A stretch of DNA of 12,525 nucleotides from Euperipatoides rowelli (GCA_003024985.2 PXIH01S0023434.1), one strand, 5' to 3'; shown: positions 1-8,866, numbered from the stretch's first letter. A program made the numbers and translations. The notes: generated by a model from the sequence alone, not told the origin.

Positions 1-297
1 AAAATAAACATTGTTTTAAAATGTTAAATTTTTTTCTATTTTTCTAACACACATACATCATTACAAGTTAGTATTTTTTATAGCAAGACTATATAAATGC
101 TTATACATTTTATTTCAGGTTATTAGTTATCAGAATATGATATGCATCGGACGTATCAAACTTAGACTAGTTTGTTGGAGTCGGTGTTGTAATGGAAAAC
201 CGATGGGTAGTAAAGTATTCAACCCCGAACAAGTAGGCAGTCTATTAAGGAAACGAGCCTTCCAGAGAGTTATACAGGGAGAAGACACACCATATAA
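1..297. other. AT-rich flank and possible decayed 5' part of the Polinton integrase
   Basis: Positions 1-185 are AT-rich with no convincing reading frame and no terminal inverted repeat that I can match elsewhere in the window. From about 190 to 297 the + strand holds short open stretches, for example VFNPEQVGSLL around 215-247. This loosely recalls the N-terminal part of Polinton integrases just before the recognised block, but it is too broken to assign. A full Polinton would normally have a terminal inverted repeat close to the integrase end; it is either outside the window or too decayed to see. Confidence 0.4.
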
Positions 298-1242
298 GAA
301 ATTTTAGATTGGTTTAAAACACAAGATGCATATAAACCAGTTAGGAAATATTTTAAAAGATGAAAGACTATTGTACATGGTGTGAATGCTCAATTCCAAG
401 CAGACTTAGTAGATCTCCAAAGTATTTCCAAATATAATTCAGGTTTTAAATATTTATTAACTTGTATTGATGTATTCTCGAAATATACATAGGGCATTAC
501 CCATGAAAACTAAAACAGCTAAAGAAATTCTAACATTATTTAAAAAAATGATTCATGAACGTAAACCTAATAAGATCCAGACAGATGATGGTAAAGAATT
601 TCAGAATCATATATTTCAATCATATTTAAAAGAAAATAATATTAATTTCTTTACAACTAAATTTGAATTAAAAGCTGCAGTGGTTGAATGATTCAACCAG
701 ACATTAAAAACATGTATATGGAGATATTTCACTGCAAAAATATATTAAAATATTTAGATATCGTATCCCAATTGATGAAAAGTTATAATCATACTTTTCA
801 TAGAAGTATTCAATTGAAATCCGGTTGAAGTGAATAAGGAAAATGAAAAAGTGTATAAAATTTTATATAAAGATAAATTATGGGATGAATTCCAATCATT
901 TAAATTTAATATTGGACAACAAGTTAGAATTTCTAAAATAAAATGAACATTTGAAAAAGGCTACCTTCCTAATTGGACACAAGAAATGTTTATTATTAGT
1001 GGACATAGACCTACAGTACCACAAGTATATAAAATCAAAGATTTAAATGATGAGGTCATTGATGCTAAGTACTACCAAGAAGAACTACAAGCTGTTCAAA
1101 AAGATAGTAATGTTGTTACAAAATAGAAAAAATATTAAAAGAAGAAAAAAGAGGANGTGAAAAATATTATCTTATCAAGTGGCAAGGATATCCTGCATTA
1201 TTTAATTCTTGGGTTCATAGAAAAGACTTGAAAAAATTATGA
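298..1242 (+). pseudogene. Polinton integrase (rve/DDE) with C-terminal chromodomain, broken
   Basis: This encoded the integrase that inserts the element's DNA into the host chromosome. The N-terminal block reads DWFKTQDAYKPVRKYFKR (from 307), typical of Polinton integrases. The first catalytic Asp is in QADLVDL (codon 403-405). The second is in QTDDGKEF (584-586). The Glu lies at 686-688 directly before a stop. Known breaks are a TGA at 361, a TAG at 490 where Trp is usual, a frameshift near 500, a TGA at 689 where Arg is usual, and further shifts between 720 and 830. The C-terminal 40 codons (1123-1242) form a chromodomain with the YYLIKWQGYP and NSWVHRKDL blocks, which in this family is thought to steer integration to marked chromatin. 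The N-terminal limit is uncertain and may reach back to about 190. The stop overlaps the next gene's start. Confidence 0.88.
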
Positions 1243-2106
1243 CTCATTTTTATATTACCTTACCTTAGAATAGTTGTATGGAATATTATCCTGAAAATAC
1301 ACCTCAAAATTTTAAAATTAAACTTTCTAAATCATTAGATTTAACACAAGCTGATTATGAAGTAGGAGTAGCTGAAATTCAATATCCATATACTTGGTAT
1401 ACTATTACTAGCAATAATAATGAAATGTATTTTCTTTATACAAATGATGCTGATAGTAAAGATTATTATATTAAAAGATTTCCTATTTCTTTAGGAATCT
1501 ATAGTACTATTCAAGAACTTATAGATGTTATTAATACAACAATTCACCCCACTAATTTCAGATTTGAAATTCAACCTTTTAATTTTAAAACTCATATTAT
1601 TGCTAGTGACAATCTAACTTTTCTGAATTCACGTGGAGTTTACACATTTTTCTGAATTACAAGTACACCATCAAATATGTAGACTATTAGGATTTTAAAA
1701 AGCTAGAGTGGATCCATTTAAAAATACATCTTATGTATAAAAAATGAATTCTCTTCACTTTGATCATAAAGAAAAAAATGTAACACCATTTTATAAAGAT
1801 GAGTTTAAAAGAGACTTTCGATTGGAGAGTAAATATCCCAGCAATATAAATAGAGAGATGTAAGCATTATTTATTTATTCTGATGTTATCAGTCGGCAAG
1901 TAGTAGGTGATACACATTCTCCGCTTCTTTGCATGATACCTATAGATACATAAAAACGAACTTGTATGGTGAATAAAAGATTTGATATTCCACATTATTT
2001 GCCGGTACCTAGACAATTATTCGACACTATAGAAATTGATATCAGAGACGATATAGATATTCCGATTCAATTTAGTTACAGTAAAATTCTACTTAAACTA
2101 CATTAA
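1239..2106 (+). pseudogene. Polinton penton-like minor capsid protein, broken
   Basis: This matches the conserved Polinton protein that normally follows the integrase, interpreted in the literature as a single jelly-roll minor capsid (penton-like) protein. I place the start at the ATG of 1239, which overlaps the integrase stop as ATGA, because the next codons give FYITLP, the usual opening. An in-frame TAG at 1266 then interrupts it. From 1278 a 125-codon stretch is open, with MEYYPENTPQNFKI and YEVGVAEIQYPYTW, both family hallmarks. After 1655 the trace continues through several frameshifts and stops. It ends with IEIDIRDDIDIPIQFSY and a terminal stop at 2104-2106, which matches the conserved C-terminus. 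About 289 codons are spanned. The penton assignment is family knowledge, not something visible in the residues themselves. Confidence 0.78.
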
Positions 2107-2138
2107 AGTTTACGTCGATCACCATACTTTGAATAATT

Positions 2139-2558
2139 ATGAATCCCTATATAGACTATTACAGTATACAAGTAGGTGGAGGTGATTTTGATGTTTTCCG
2201 AGGAAGTACAGTACGTTACGGGTTAGGATCCTTTTTCAGGAGTTTATTTAGAAAAGTAGTTCTGTTAATAAGTCGAGGTGCACGATATATAACACCTAAA
2301 ATAGCTAGAGCCGCTACTACATTAAAACCTCATGTTATTAGTGCAGCTAAATATATCGCTAGTGGTATCATGAAAGATGTCGGTGAAAAATTTTCATCTC
2401 TTATCCCTATGCCTAAACAAGAAGGTGGACATAGAAAAAGAAAAGGAAAATCTTGGTCAGGCAGAAAGAATAAAAGGAAACGTTCATGTCCTACAGCCTC
2501 ATTATTAAAAAGATTTCAGAAGGTGAAGAAGAAGAGCAAAATAATCTACTCTAGATAA
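2139..2558 (+). CDS. Small basic Polinton protein (core/membrane-active type), intact frame
   Basis: This is a 139-codon open frame and the only Polinton gene here without a visible break. It opens with MNPYIDYYSIQVGGGDFDVF, a short Tyr/Gly-rich start typical of the small Polinton protein between the penton-like and major capsid genes. An amphipathic or hydrophobic stretch with GLGSFFRSLFRKVVLLISRG follows (residues 29-48), then an Ala-rich helix-like region. The C-terminal third is very basic (HRKRKGKSW, RKNKRKRS, KVKKKSK). The layout recalls adenovirus-type minor core or membrane-active capsid proteins: a hydrophobic helix plus a nucleic-acid-binding tail. That role is inferred from layout and gene position. 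The start follows the penton-like stop by 32 bases. Whether it is still expressed cannot be told, and a short frame can survive by chance. Confidence 0.75.
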   Translation: MNPYIDYYSIQVGGGDFDVFRGSTVRYGLGSFFRSLFRKVVLLISRGARYITPKIARAATTLKPHVISAAKYIASGIMKDVGEKFSSLIPMPKQEGGHRKRKGKSWSGRKNKRKRSCPTASLLKRFQKVKKKSKIIYSR

Positions 2559-2578
2559 TATATTCCTATAAGAAAAAA

Positions 2579-3768
2579 ATGATTTAATCAATCATCATTC
2601 ATGTGAGTGTGCNAAATCTGAATTGGATTTATTTACCATACCAGGAACACAAACTTCGATTTTAAAAGGACAATGGGTGGAATATATCGCCGTATCTTCC
2701 CTCACAGCTTCTGCACCTATCGATTTCCTCATATCAGTAGCGGTGAACAATATGTAGATTTAACTATACAAGACTTTATGTGAAATGTAAAATTGTGAAT
2801 GGGAAAGATGAAGATTTAAAAGCAGATAGTGAAGTAGACCCTATCAATTTAATCCTACATTCATTATTTAATGAAATTATGGTGCCTATGAATGATACTA
2901 TTGTCTCACACACAAATCCATACTACCCGTATCAAGCACTTATTGAAACATTATTGAATTATGGAGAAGATGCTATCACTACACAACTTACCAATGCCTT
3001 ATTTTATAAAGATACCGTAGGAAACATGGATGCTGTAGATGACACTAATCATGGACTTAAAGAAATAAGTGAATTTTTTGTGTGAGTAAAACTGTAGAAC
3101 TTATTGGTCCTATTCATAGTGATATATTTGTCCAATCTAATTTAGTTAATATGAAAATACATTTGAATAGAAATACAAATACATTTTGTTTAATGACAGA
3201 TGAACTAACTGAAGCATATAAAATAAAAATAGTAGAATGTAAATAATGCTCATGCATTACTTAAAGGATCAGCTAAATATCCTATGGATCGTATTATACT
3301 TAAAACCATTTCCATCCCAGCAGGCATACATAATACAACTCAAGATAATTTATTTTTCGGAGAAATTCCTAAACATCTTGTTCTAGTCTTTGTGGATAAT
3401 AGTGCTTTTAATGGTGATTATAAAAAGAATCCATTTAATTTCCAACATTTTGATTTAAATTATCTATATTTATATTTAAATAATGAGCAATATCTATTCA
3501 AAACTTACAACTAGATTTAAAAAATAATTTATATTTGAATGTCTATCAAACTATTTTCAGTGGTACTGGAAAAATGTTTAAAGATGTTGGAGGTATTATT
3601 ACCCATGAAGATTATTCTGCTGGCTACATTCTATTCTTCTATGATTTAAGCCCTGACTTAGAGACACAAGACCATTACTCCCTTATTAAGCATGGATATT
3701 TAAGAATCAATATACAATTTGCTACATCTCTACCAAAAACTATAGTTCTGTCTTTGAAAATATTTTAA
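2579..3768 (+). pseudogene. Polinton major capsid protein (hexon-like; 'F54H12.2-like'), broken
   Basis: This is the remnant of the large capsid protein often annotated as 'uncharacterized protein F54H12.2-like', considered the double jelly-roll major capsid protein of Polintons. An ATG at 2579 is in a different frame from the first recognisable block, SCECxKSELDLF (about 2600-2635, where base 2613 is N). Conserved blocks in order are IPGTQTSILKGQWVEY, NLILHSLFNEI with YPYQALIETLLNYGEDA (in the open stretch 2780-3085), LIGPIHSDIFVQ (after a stop at 3083), AGIHNTTQDNLFFGEIP (3284-3514), and HYSLIKHGYLRINIQF (3535-3768). At least four frame changes or stops separate them. It spans about 396 codons. 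The order of blocks is intact, so decay is by small mutations and not by rearrangement. Confidence 0.85.
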
Positions 3769-3815
3769 AAATTAATCATAAAAGAAAAGTGATTTATGAA
3801 CATACAAGTTAAATC

Positions 3816-4234
3816 ATGGATAGTTTACAAATCGAGAAAATTTTACAAGAAGATCCCTATATTTCATCTCAATTTCATGGTGTTTACGCTAGTGATCAAC
3901 TCCCTAAGAAACCTAAAAGTGGTGGCTATATTCTCAACACCGATCCTTCTACTCACCCTGGAGAGTATTGGCTACCAGTCTACTGTGATACACATCAAGT
4001 GGAATACTTTGACAGTTATGGACAAACTCCAGACAAGATTTTATAAACTTTTAAAAAACATTTCATTTACCTATCATCAACAACAATCAACTTATTCAAG
4101 GATTAAGTACAATGTGTGGTCAGTATTGTATATTTTATCTACTACATCGATGCAGAGGACGGGATATGATAGACAATATAAATTTATTTGGAAAAAAGAC
4201 TTGTAATAATGATGTTTATAAACTATTATATTAA
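3816..4234 (+). pseudogene. Polinton adenain-like cysteine protease, broken and lacking the catalytic His
   Basis: This encoded the adenovirus-type maturation protease that trims capsid precursors. The start at 3816 gives MDSLQIEKIL, and the family blocks FHGVYASDQLP (residues 20-30), GGYILNTDP (36-44) and YFDSYGQTP (64-72) are in frame 0. The site that normally reads His-Trp is Glu-Tyr-Trp here (residues 50-52), so the catalytic His is replaced by Tyr. The acidic triad position is Asp66. A stop at 4044 and a frame change between about 4050 and 4082 follow. The C-terminal catalytic Cys block STMCGQYC is then read in another frame (Cys codon 4115-4117), with a basic RCRGRD tail and a stop at 4232. 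About 139 codons are spanned, near the usual size. It follows the capsid gene by 47 bases. Confidence 0.87.
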
Positions 4235-4382
4235 TAGACATTTTAAATTAAAAGAACCATTAATGGAAATATTTTAATCAATAAATTTTTCAAAGAAAAA
4301 AAAATGTGTATGTTTTTTTTTATTTATACATAGCCTAACACTATATTCATTAAAAAATATTTATTCCATGTAGAATTATACA
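4235..4382. terminator. Convergent 3' region with polyadenylation-type signals
   Basis: The + strand Polinton genes end at 4234 and the - strand genes end at about 4383, so this stretch is a tail-to-tail junction. AATAAA lies on the + strand at 4280-4285. TTTATT (AATAAA on the - strand) occurs near 4319 and 4358. A run of A followed shortly by a run of T (about 4294-4321) could fold as a weak hairpin. Use as a bidirectional polyadenylation region is an inference from position and words. Confidence 0.5.
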
Positions 4383-5026
4383 CTAATATAAAGTATCATA
4401 ATGTCCTGTATCTTTTTTCTTTCTTTTCTTTGTTATGCCTAATAGAGATTGTGGTGGTGGTGGTGGAGGTACAATCTTATTTCTCCTCACCATGAGTGGT
4501 GTTGATGGTTCAAGATTTAATATAGATTTTGGAATGTTCATTTCAAGTAGAGCTTGAAATTTATGTTGACCAACAGGTTGATTCTTAGTGGTTGTTTTCA
4601 CTAGAACTTTTTTTAACAAGTCTACAATATCAGTGTTAGGCATTGGATGATTTTGAATGATGATTTCATTTTTATCATTATAATTCAATTGAAATGGATT
4701 TCTAGACATTTCTTGTAAAATATTTTCAGCAGATTTCCGATACTGTATGTTTTTGGTATAAAATCTAAAATATGTTGAAATGATTTTTGCGATGATGGAA
4801 GTTCAAATTGTATAGTTTTATTTTCTTTTTTTTTTTAGTAGCATGTAAATATTTCATTAAGACTTTACAAGTTGCATTTTCTCAAATACAGGTAATGATG
4901 TAGATTTTAAAATAGTTGCCATTTCTTGATCAAAGATGATGTTATCGGTAATGATGATGATGAGGGTTCAGGTGGTGTCACAGCTTTTTGAAGTTCATTC
5001 TCTTTAACTAAATACATTTTTTGCAT
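4383..5026 (-). pseudogene. Conserved Polinton protein of unknown function, N-terminal half broken
   Basis: I recognise this as the medium-sized conserved Polinton protein that has no established role. The likely start is the ATG at 5026 (reverse), which gives MQKMYLVKENELQ, matching the usual opening. It shares a base with the stop of the upstream small gene (TAATG). The N-terminal half (5026 to about 4710) carries stops and frameshifts. The C-terminal 108 codons (4709-4383) are open and contain the family core: NEIIIQNHPMPNTDIVDLLKK, with the GS/NT-x-I-V-D-L pattern, then QHKFQALLEMNIPKSIL. The end has a run of seven prolines (from a GGT/GGA-type microsatellite on the + strand) and a basic KKRKKK tail. 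The proline run may be a lineage expansion. No catalytic motif is visible. Confidence 0.7.
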
Positions 5027-5028
5027 TA

Positions 5029-5338
5029 TTATCTACCAGCGATTAGACTGGTGAATGCAGGAATAAGGCCAGCTAAAAGTCCTGTAAGAAATCCACCTTG
5101 TTGTACAAGTATTCACTTTTTAATTTTGAGTGGTACATTTTTCTGAGCAAGTACAAGTAAACATTTTCTATGTCTTTGTAAACATTTTAGTTATTGTAGA
5201 CTTAAAGTTATATTTCCTCAGATGGCATTTAATACGATTTCACTTATGATTTTAATTAAATTTAACGGAGCTTTTTGAATTAATCTTTTCCGTTATTGTC
5301 CTTTTGCACGACTGAATATTTTCAAATAATGGAGTCAT
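5029..5338 (-). pseudogene. Small basic Polinton protein ending in a hydrophobic tail, broken
   Basis: This is a short protein found in many Polintons next to the preceding gene. Reading in reverse from the ATG at 5338 gives MTPLFENIQS. After a frame change come LIQKAPLNLIKIISEIVLN, a GNITLS block, a basic LKCLQRHRKCLL stretch, KKNVPLKIKK-like residues and finally QGGFLTGLLAGLIPAFTSL. The final Gly-rich hydrophobic tail ends at a stop (5029-5031), next to a second TAA that overlaps the next ATG. Several stops interrupt the frame, among them one in the tail-proximal KIKK region. The layout (basic body, hydrophobic Gly-rich C-terminus) suggests a minor virion or membrane-associated protein, but the function is not known to me. 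Length of about 103 codons fits the family. Confidence 0.62.
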
Positions 5339-5861
5339 TTTTGTTTATCCATTTTTTACTAATGTAAATCACTGGAGTTTCTCCCGGAAGTACTCCTGAC
5401 TGAAGTTGGTAGTGTTCTGATGTTGTCAGCATTCTAGGTACTCAGGTATGATGATTTCCGAAGTTTGCCTTCGGCAATCTCCGAAATAATGTCACAATGA
5501 GTAATATATGCTAATTAGGGGGGTACCCCAAACCCAAAAGTTTGTGAATCATCAGAAAACTTCCAAAATGTTCGGAAATCACCGGAAATGACCGAACATT
5601 ACTGAATATTCTTGACTATTGCCGAACTTTGCCAAATATGATGTCATAGTTGGGACATATAATATGTAAATGAGCCACACCCCTCACGGAAATGGCCGAA
5701 CATTACCAATGATATCAGAGTCTAGTACACATTATGCAAATAAAATCACCCATTGCATTCTGGGAAAAACCATTGTTGATGTCATTTTTCCATTGTTGCA
5801 ATGCATTGTGGGTGCTGATTCTGATTGGTTTGTAGTGAACCGGCTATTTTACACTACTTGT
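5339..5861. other. Gene-free stretch with clustered CCGAA/TTCGG words and repeated TGCATTnTGGG
   Basis: No credible gene is present; a 73-codon + frame at 5670-5891 has no recognisable content. Positions 5456-5707 contain at least seven CCGAA or TTCGG-type words in both orientations: TTCCGAAGTTTGCC (5456), CCTTCGGC (5468), TCCGAAAT (5480), GTTCGGAAAT (5570), ACCGAACATTAC (5591), GCCGAACTTTGCC (5621) and GCCGAACATTACC (5695). Further on, TTGCATTCTGGG (about 5753) and ATGCATTGTGGG (about 5801) form a second pair. GGGGTACCCC lies near 5519. The stretch may be the end of the Polinton, a separate small element, or a promoter. I cannot decide which. Confidence 0.5.
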
Positions 5862-6228
5862 GCAAGTATTATATTTGGTGTCAAATTTTGATGATTCAAC
5901 AAGAAGAATTACTGGTCTTATTTGTTTAGGGTTTAAGTATCAAAACTCCTTATTAACCATATTCCAATTTATGTATCTCATAGATAAAATGTCCACCATT
6001 ATCTTTATATAGGCAATACTTACTGCACACTTACTGCAAATATTGTAAGCGGTCATAACGTTTAAATCAAACTAATCAAAGTTATTAATATCATTACCGC
6101 ATATAGTCCTTAAGTTTTAAGGATACAATATCTGATGAAGGTACAATATACTGTTCATTAGAATAGAATATTCATAGTACTAAATAAACAGAATTAGTAA
6201 AACACTAATTTGGTGTTTCTTATTATAG
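5862..6228 (-). repeat. Left copy of the ~350-bp direct repeat (candidate 3' LTR of the outer element)
   Basis: This copy is similar along its length to 11549-11916. Shared blocks include GGTGTCAAATTT, GATGATTCAACAAGA, CCACCATTATCTTTATATAGG, TTTAAATCAAACTAATCAA and GGATACAATATCTGA, with small indels. By eye identity is roughly 85-90 percent. On the minus strand a TGT start is possible at 6204. Weaker similarity continues to about 6228, where a purine tract (minus strand) begins. The + left edge is close to GCAAGTATTAT. Confidence 0.8.
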
Positions 6229-6249
6229 ACTTTTCTTTTCCCTTATTCT
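6229..6249 (-). promoter_or_regulatory. Polypurine-tract-like sequence beside the outer element's 3' LTR
   Basis: On the minus strand this reads as an almost pure purine run (GGGAAAAGAAAAG at its end) directly before the repeat copy at 5862-6228 and 130 bases after the integrase frame ends. Such a tract primes plus-strand DNA synthesis in LTR retrotransposons. Position and composition fit; no test of function is possible here. Confidence 0.45.
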
Positions 6250-6378
6250 TTACTGCGTGTGTAATACTTGTGAGGAAGAGGGTTATAATTAGTACTATCT
6301 TTGTAACTAAAACTGTATTACTTTGCATAGGTATTTTCTGACTATTTTGTTCTCAAGATTTCTATCATTTTCGTTATT

Positions 6379-7760
6379 TTAATTACTAATTGTTTCAACA
6401 ATAGTATTATCATTGATAGTTGTTATTAGTGTGTTGGTAACATCACTCATGCCATCATGCCTTCCAAAGTCTGCAGTGTGAAAAAGTTCAGATGTTCTCA
6501 TTGTAACAAGTCTAAAATAAGGCTTGAGACATTCCGCCTGCACTCTTTTATTGTGATTTGGATCTGTCTCATTACCCTCCAGACCAATATCATAACTTAC
6601 ATGAAAGGGACTGTCATAGGCAAATACAAAGCCACTACGTCTTGTCTTACCTCTTTTCACCGATCTATATAGAATCATGTCAGCCAGAGTAAATTGTGGT
6701 ATGAACTTCTTCTCATTGATCCTTTCATTACATCTACGCCTATTAATGACTTCAAATTCATGAGACATCTCACAAACATCATCTAGATTTTCACGCAGTA
6801 TATATTTTTCTGGCTTTCCTAATTCGATTGGGTAAACCTTGTAAAATCCCCACTCCAGAAAATTTATATTGCAGCAAATGTAAGGACATTCAGTGATGTG
6901 TTTATAGCACTATGGTAAGAATTATTGATAGCAAATTATACTAGGTGTAGTTTGTTTGGCCATGACTTACCAGAACTGTTACACAATGTAATTAACTTCC
7001 TCTTTATTTCTTTATTGAGCCCTTTGTAGCAGGATGATAAGGAGAATAATAATAGTGTTTTACATGCAATACCTTATAACTGAATAAATACTTCTGCTCG
7101 AAAAATGCTCCCATGGACGGTTACCAAGCTTTCAGGCACTCCAAAAATAGTAATGTAACTTCTCTCGATAGCTTCAATTACTTCTTCTGCATTGATGTTA
7201 TGTAAAGGACATACCACTAGATATCTAGTGCACATATCTACTATTGTGAGAATGTATCTACTGCATATCCATCTTATGAAGTAACAATGGGTCCAATAAT
7301 ATCTATTGGCAATTTCTTGCCTGGTTCTTTAGGTTTTTCGAATCAAGTATTATCGTTTTTTTCTTGGGGATGCTATTTTTCTTGCATATGTCACAATGTT
7401 TTATATACTGCTTGACATCTTTCTAAAAATTACTCCAGAAATATTGTTGTAATATCAGTTCACAAGTATTTATATAATTCTCATGGTGCATCATTTTAAA
7501 TTATGGGTTGATGCTATTACCTCATGTCTTAAGGATGTCGGTATGTATATTGCATCTATTTCTAAGTTTTTATTTAGAGCTATTTTATGTATCCTCTAGC
7601 ATAAATTCCATAATCATCTTGGGTGTATAAATGTATTCCATTCATTAACCCCATAATCTTCCAATTTTTCAGAATACTGCAATGCTATCTGGGTTATTTC
7701 CACATCGTTAACTTGTTCTTTAAAAATTCACTCATTAGTAACTATGTGTGCTACATTTAT
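6379..7760 (-). pseudogene. Ty3/gypsy integrase (C-terminal part of pol), broken
   Basis: Minus-strand remnant of a retrotransposon integrase. In order: a linker trace (EITQIALQYSEKLEDYG near 7700); an upstream block with LRHEVIASTHN; the zinc-binding module with MMHHENYINTC (about 7495) and IKHCDICKK (about 7400); the core opening LPIDIIGPIV with the first Asp at 7301-7303; EEVIEAIERSYITIFGVPESL; and then VTVHGSIF, where the second catalytic Asp is Val (7116-7118). A YYYSPYHPATKG-like block near 7050 is in a shifted frame. The C-terminal 129 codons (6768-6379) are open, with FTLADMILYRS, SPFHVSYDIG and ECLKPYFRL, the usual gypsy integrase tail. Several stops and frame changes make it inactive. 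It differs from the second integrase at 7931-8866, so two gypsy families are present. Confidence 0.82.
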
Positions 7761-7779
7761 ACCTTTGGTACATATAGTT

Positions 7780-7843
7780 TATTATACATTAGTAAAACGA
7801 GAAAATAAATAAACTATACTTTACAAGTATAAGTTAACTAACA
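7780..7843 (-). repeat. Left 64-bp terminal repeat (3' LTR candidate) of the Mag-type element
   Basis: This has the same length as 10736-10799, with about six mismatches. On the + strand it begins TATTATACATTAG and ends AGTTAACTAACA. The right copy begins TGTTATA and ends TAACA, giving the inverted TGTTA/TAACA ends expected of LTRs; in this copy the start has decayed from TG to TA. No purine-rich tract lies directly beside it on the inner side, which weakens the LTR reading. Confidence 0.65.
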
Positions 7844-7930
7844 TTTAATAAACTATGGTATTGTAAAACATAGCTGATTGAATACTTGTCAGCTGTGAAC
7901 AGAAAAACAACAATACCCCTTAATGAAATG

Positions 7931-8866
7931 TCAATCAGTCTGTGGTCTCCTCATTTGTGTTGAATGTTTGAGAGGTCTTGGCGAGGTAATTGGTTCCTGT
8001 TGAACCATTGGGTCTCATAATGGTTGGTCTTCGATGGCTTCTATGCTTGTAGGCAAGCTAGGAGAGTTTGGACAGTGTTCCCAATCGCTATCTTGTATCA
8101 CTTTTGAGGTTGGTCTCAAGTACGATGGCCTGATTTGGTCCAAATGTGTTTTGACCTCCTTCCATCCAGGAGTGTGATTAGGAAGGTGATTGGGCCTAAA
8201 ATTATTTTTATGCTTCCTTCCACCCACTTAAATTTTTCATTTTGTCCAAAGGTTTTAGTTAGAATTTGTTGGCTTACTGTAAATTTCATTTTAAAAGATA
8301 TTTGTGGAATGATTGGCAGTGGGTTGAAATGGCTTAATCTAGTGTGTAGCTTTCTTCCTAGAAACATTTCTGATGGATTAAGGTTTAATGTAGGGTGGAG
8401 TGTTATCTTATATTAAAGAGGAACTCATTAATTTGAGCTTGAATTGGAATTTTTGTGTTCTCACTTTGTATTTTTTTAAGGAAGTCTTTTGCTATTTCTA
8501 CAAATTGTTCGGCTTGGCCATTTGTCGATGGATTTACTATGTTTTATTACCCTGTTTTTACACAAGGACTCAAATTCAGCCGAGGTAAACTGTGTGCCAT
8601 TGTCTGAAATTATTTGTTGTGGAAAACCATATCTTATGAAGTATTCTTCTAAGGTTTTCATAACAGATTCGGAGTCAGTTTTGTTGAGAATTTTAATCTC
8701 TGGCCATTTTGAGAAGGGATCAATGGTGACTAAAATGTTTTGTCTAAGTATGGTCTTATGAGATCTGTGTGAATTCTAATCCATGGACCTTCTGGTTTAA
8801 TCCAAGGAAGGAGTATAGGCTTGGGTGGATCCTTTTGCCGGAGTTGGCAATATTGCAGGCACAGAT
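7931..8866 (-). pseudogene. Mag-type integrase, broken, with N-terminal zinc module half deleted
   Basis: Minus-strand integrase that normally splices the retrotransposon copy into DNA. It begins abruptly after RT sequence with the second half of the zinc module (LQYCQLRQKDPPKP, about 8850). Next come PEGPWIRIHTDLIRPYLDK with the first catalytic Asp, and RYGFPQQIISDNGTQFTSAEF with the second Asp (frame 8661-8476). The Glu-containing block is frameshifted near 8500-8530. Downstream, MFLGRKLHTRLSHFNPLP, QNEKFKWVEGSI and LGPITFLITLLDGRRSKH (frame 8367-8116) are the family's typical C-terminal signature. The tail runs through another frame (8227-8015) to a likely end near 7931. Frames change at least three times. 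Confidence 0.84.

Larger units (their letters stand above)
190..5338. mobile_element. Polinton/Maverick remnant (capsid-gene half)
   Basis: The gene set defines the element: chromodomain integrase, penton-like protein, small basic protein, major capsid protein, adenain-like protease, and two conserved minus-strand Polinton proteins. These genes occur together only in Polintons and the closely related adintovirus-like elements. The + genes and - genes converge near 4235-4382. Gene spacing is virus-like, with one ATGA and one TAATG overlap still visible. The protein-primed type B DNA polymerase and FtsK-like packaging ATPase are not seen, and neither are long terminal inverted repeats. The copy is therefore partial in this window. 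The right limit is uncertain: recognisable coding stops at 5338, and the CCGAA-rich stretch follows. Many stops and frameshifts show that it is inactive. Confidence 0.88.

Noticed and set aside
5518-5534. GGGGTACCCC palindrome followed by AAACCC
   Set aside because: Short; no partner sequence or target duplication suggests an element end.
6260-6271. TGTAATACTTGTG as an inverted partner of GCAAGTATTAT at 5862
   Set aside because: Only about nine matching bases, and the right repeat copy has no equivalent, so terminal inverted repeats of a DNA transposon are not supported.
6457-6672. A 71-codon + strand frame with Cys/His residues (CSHCNKSK)
   Set aside because: It is antisense to the gypsy integrase C-terminus and is explained as a shadow; the Cys/His spacing is not a complete zinc finger.
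7623-7808. A 61-codon + strand frame rich in hydrophobic residues
   Set aside because: It overlaps the gypsy linker trace and the short terminal repeat on the other strand; AT-rich DNA readily gives such frames.
8135-8761. Several + strand frames of 60-93 codons
   Set aside because: All are antisense to the Mag-type integrase and have no family pattern of their own.
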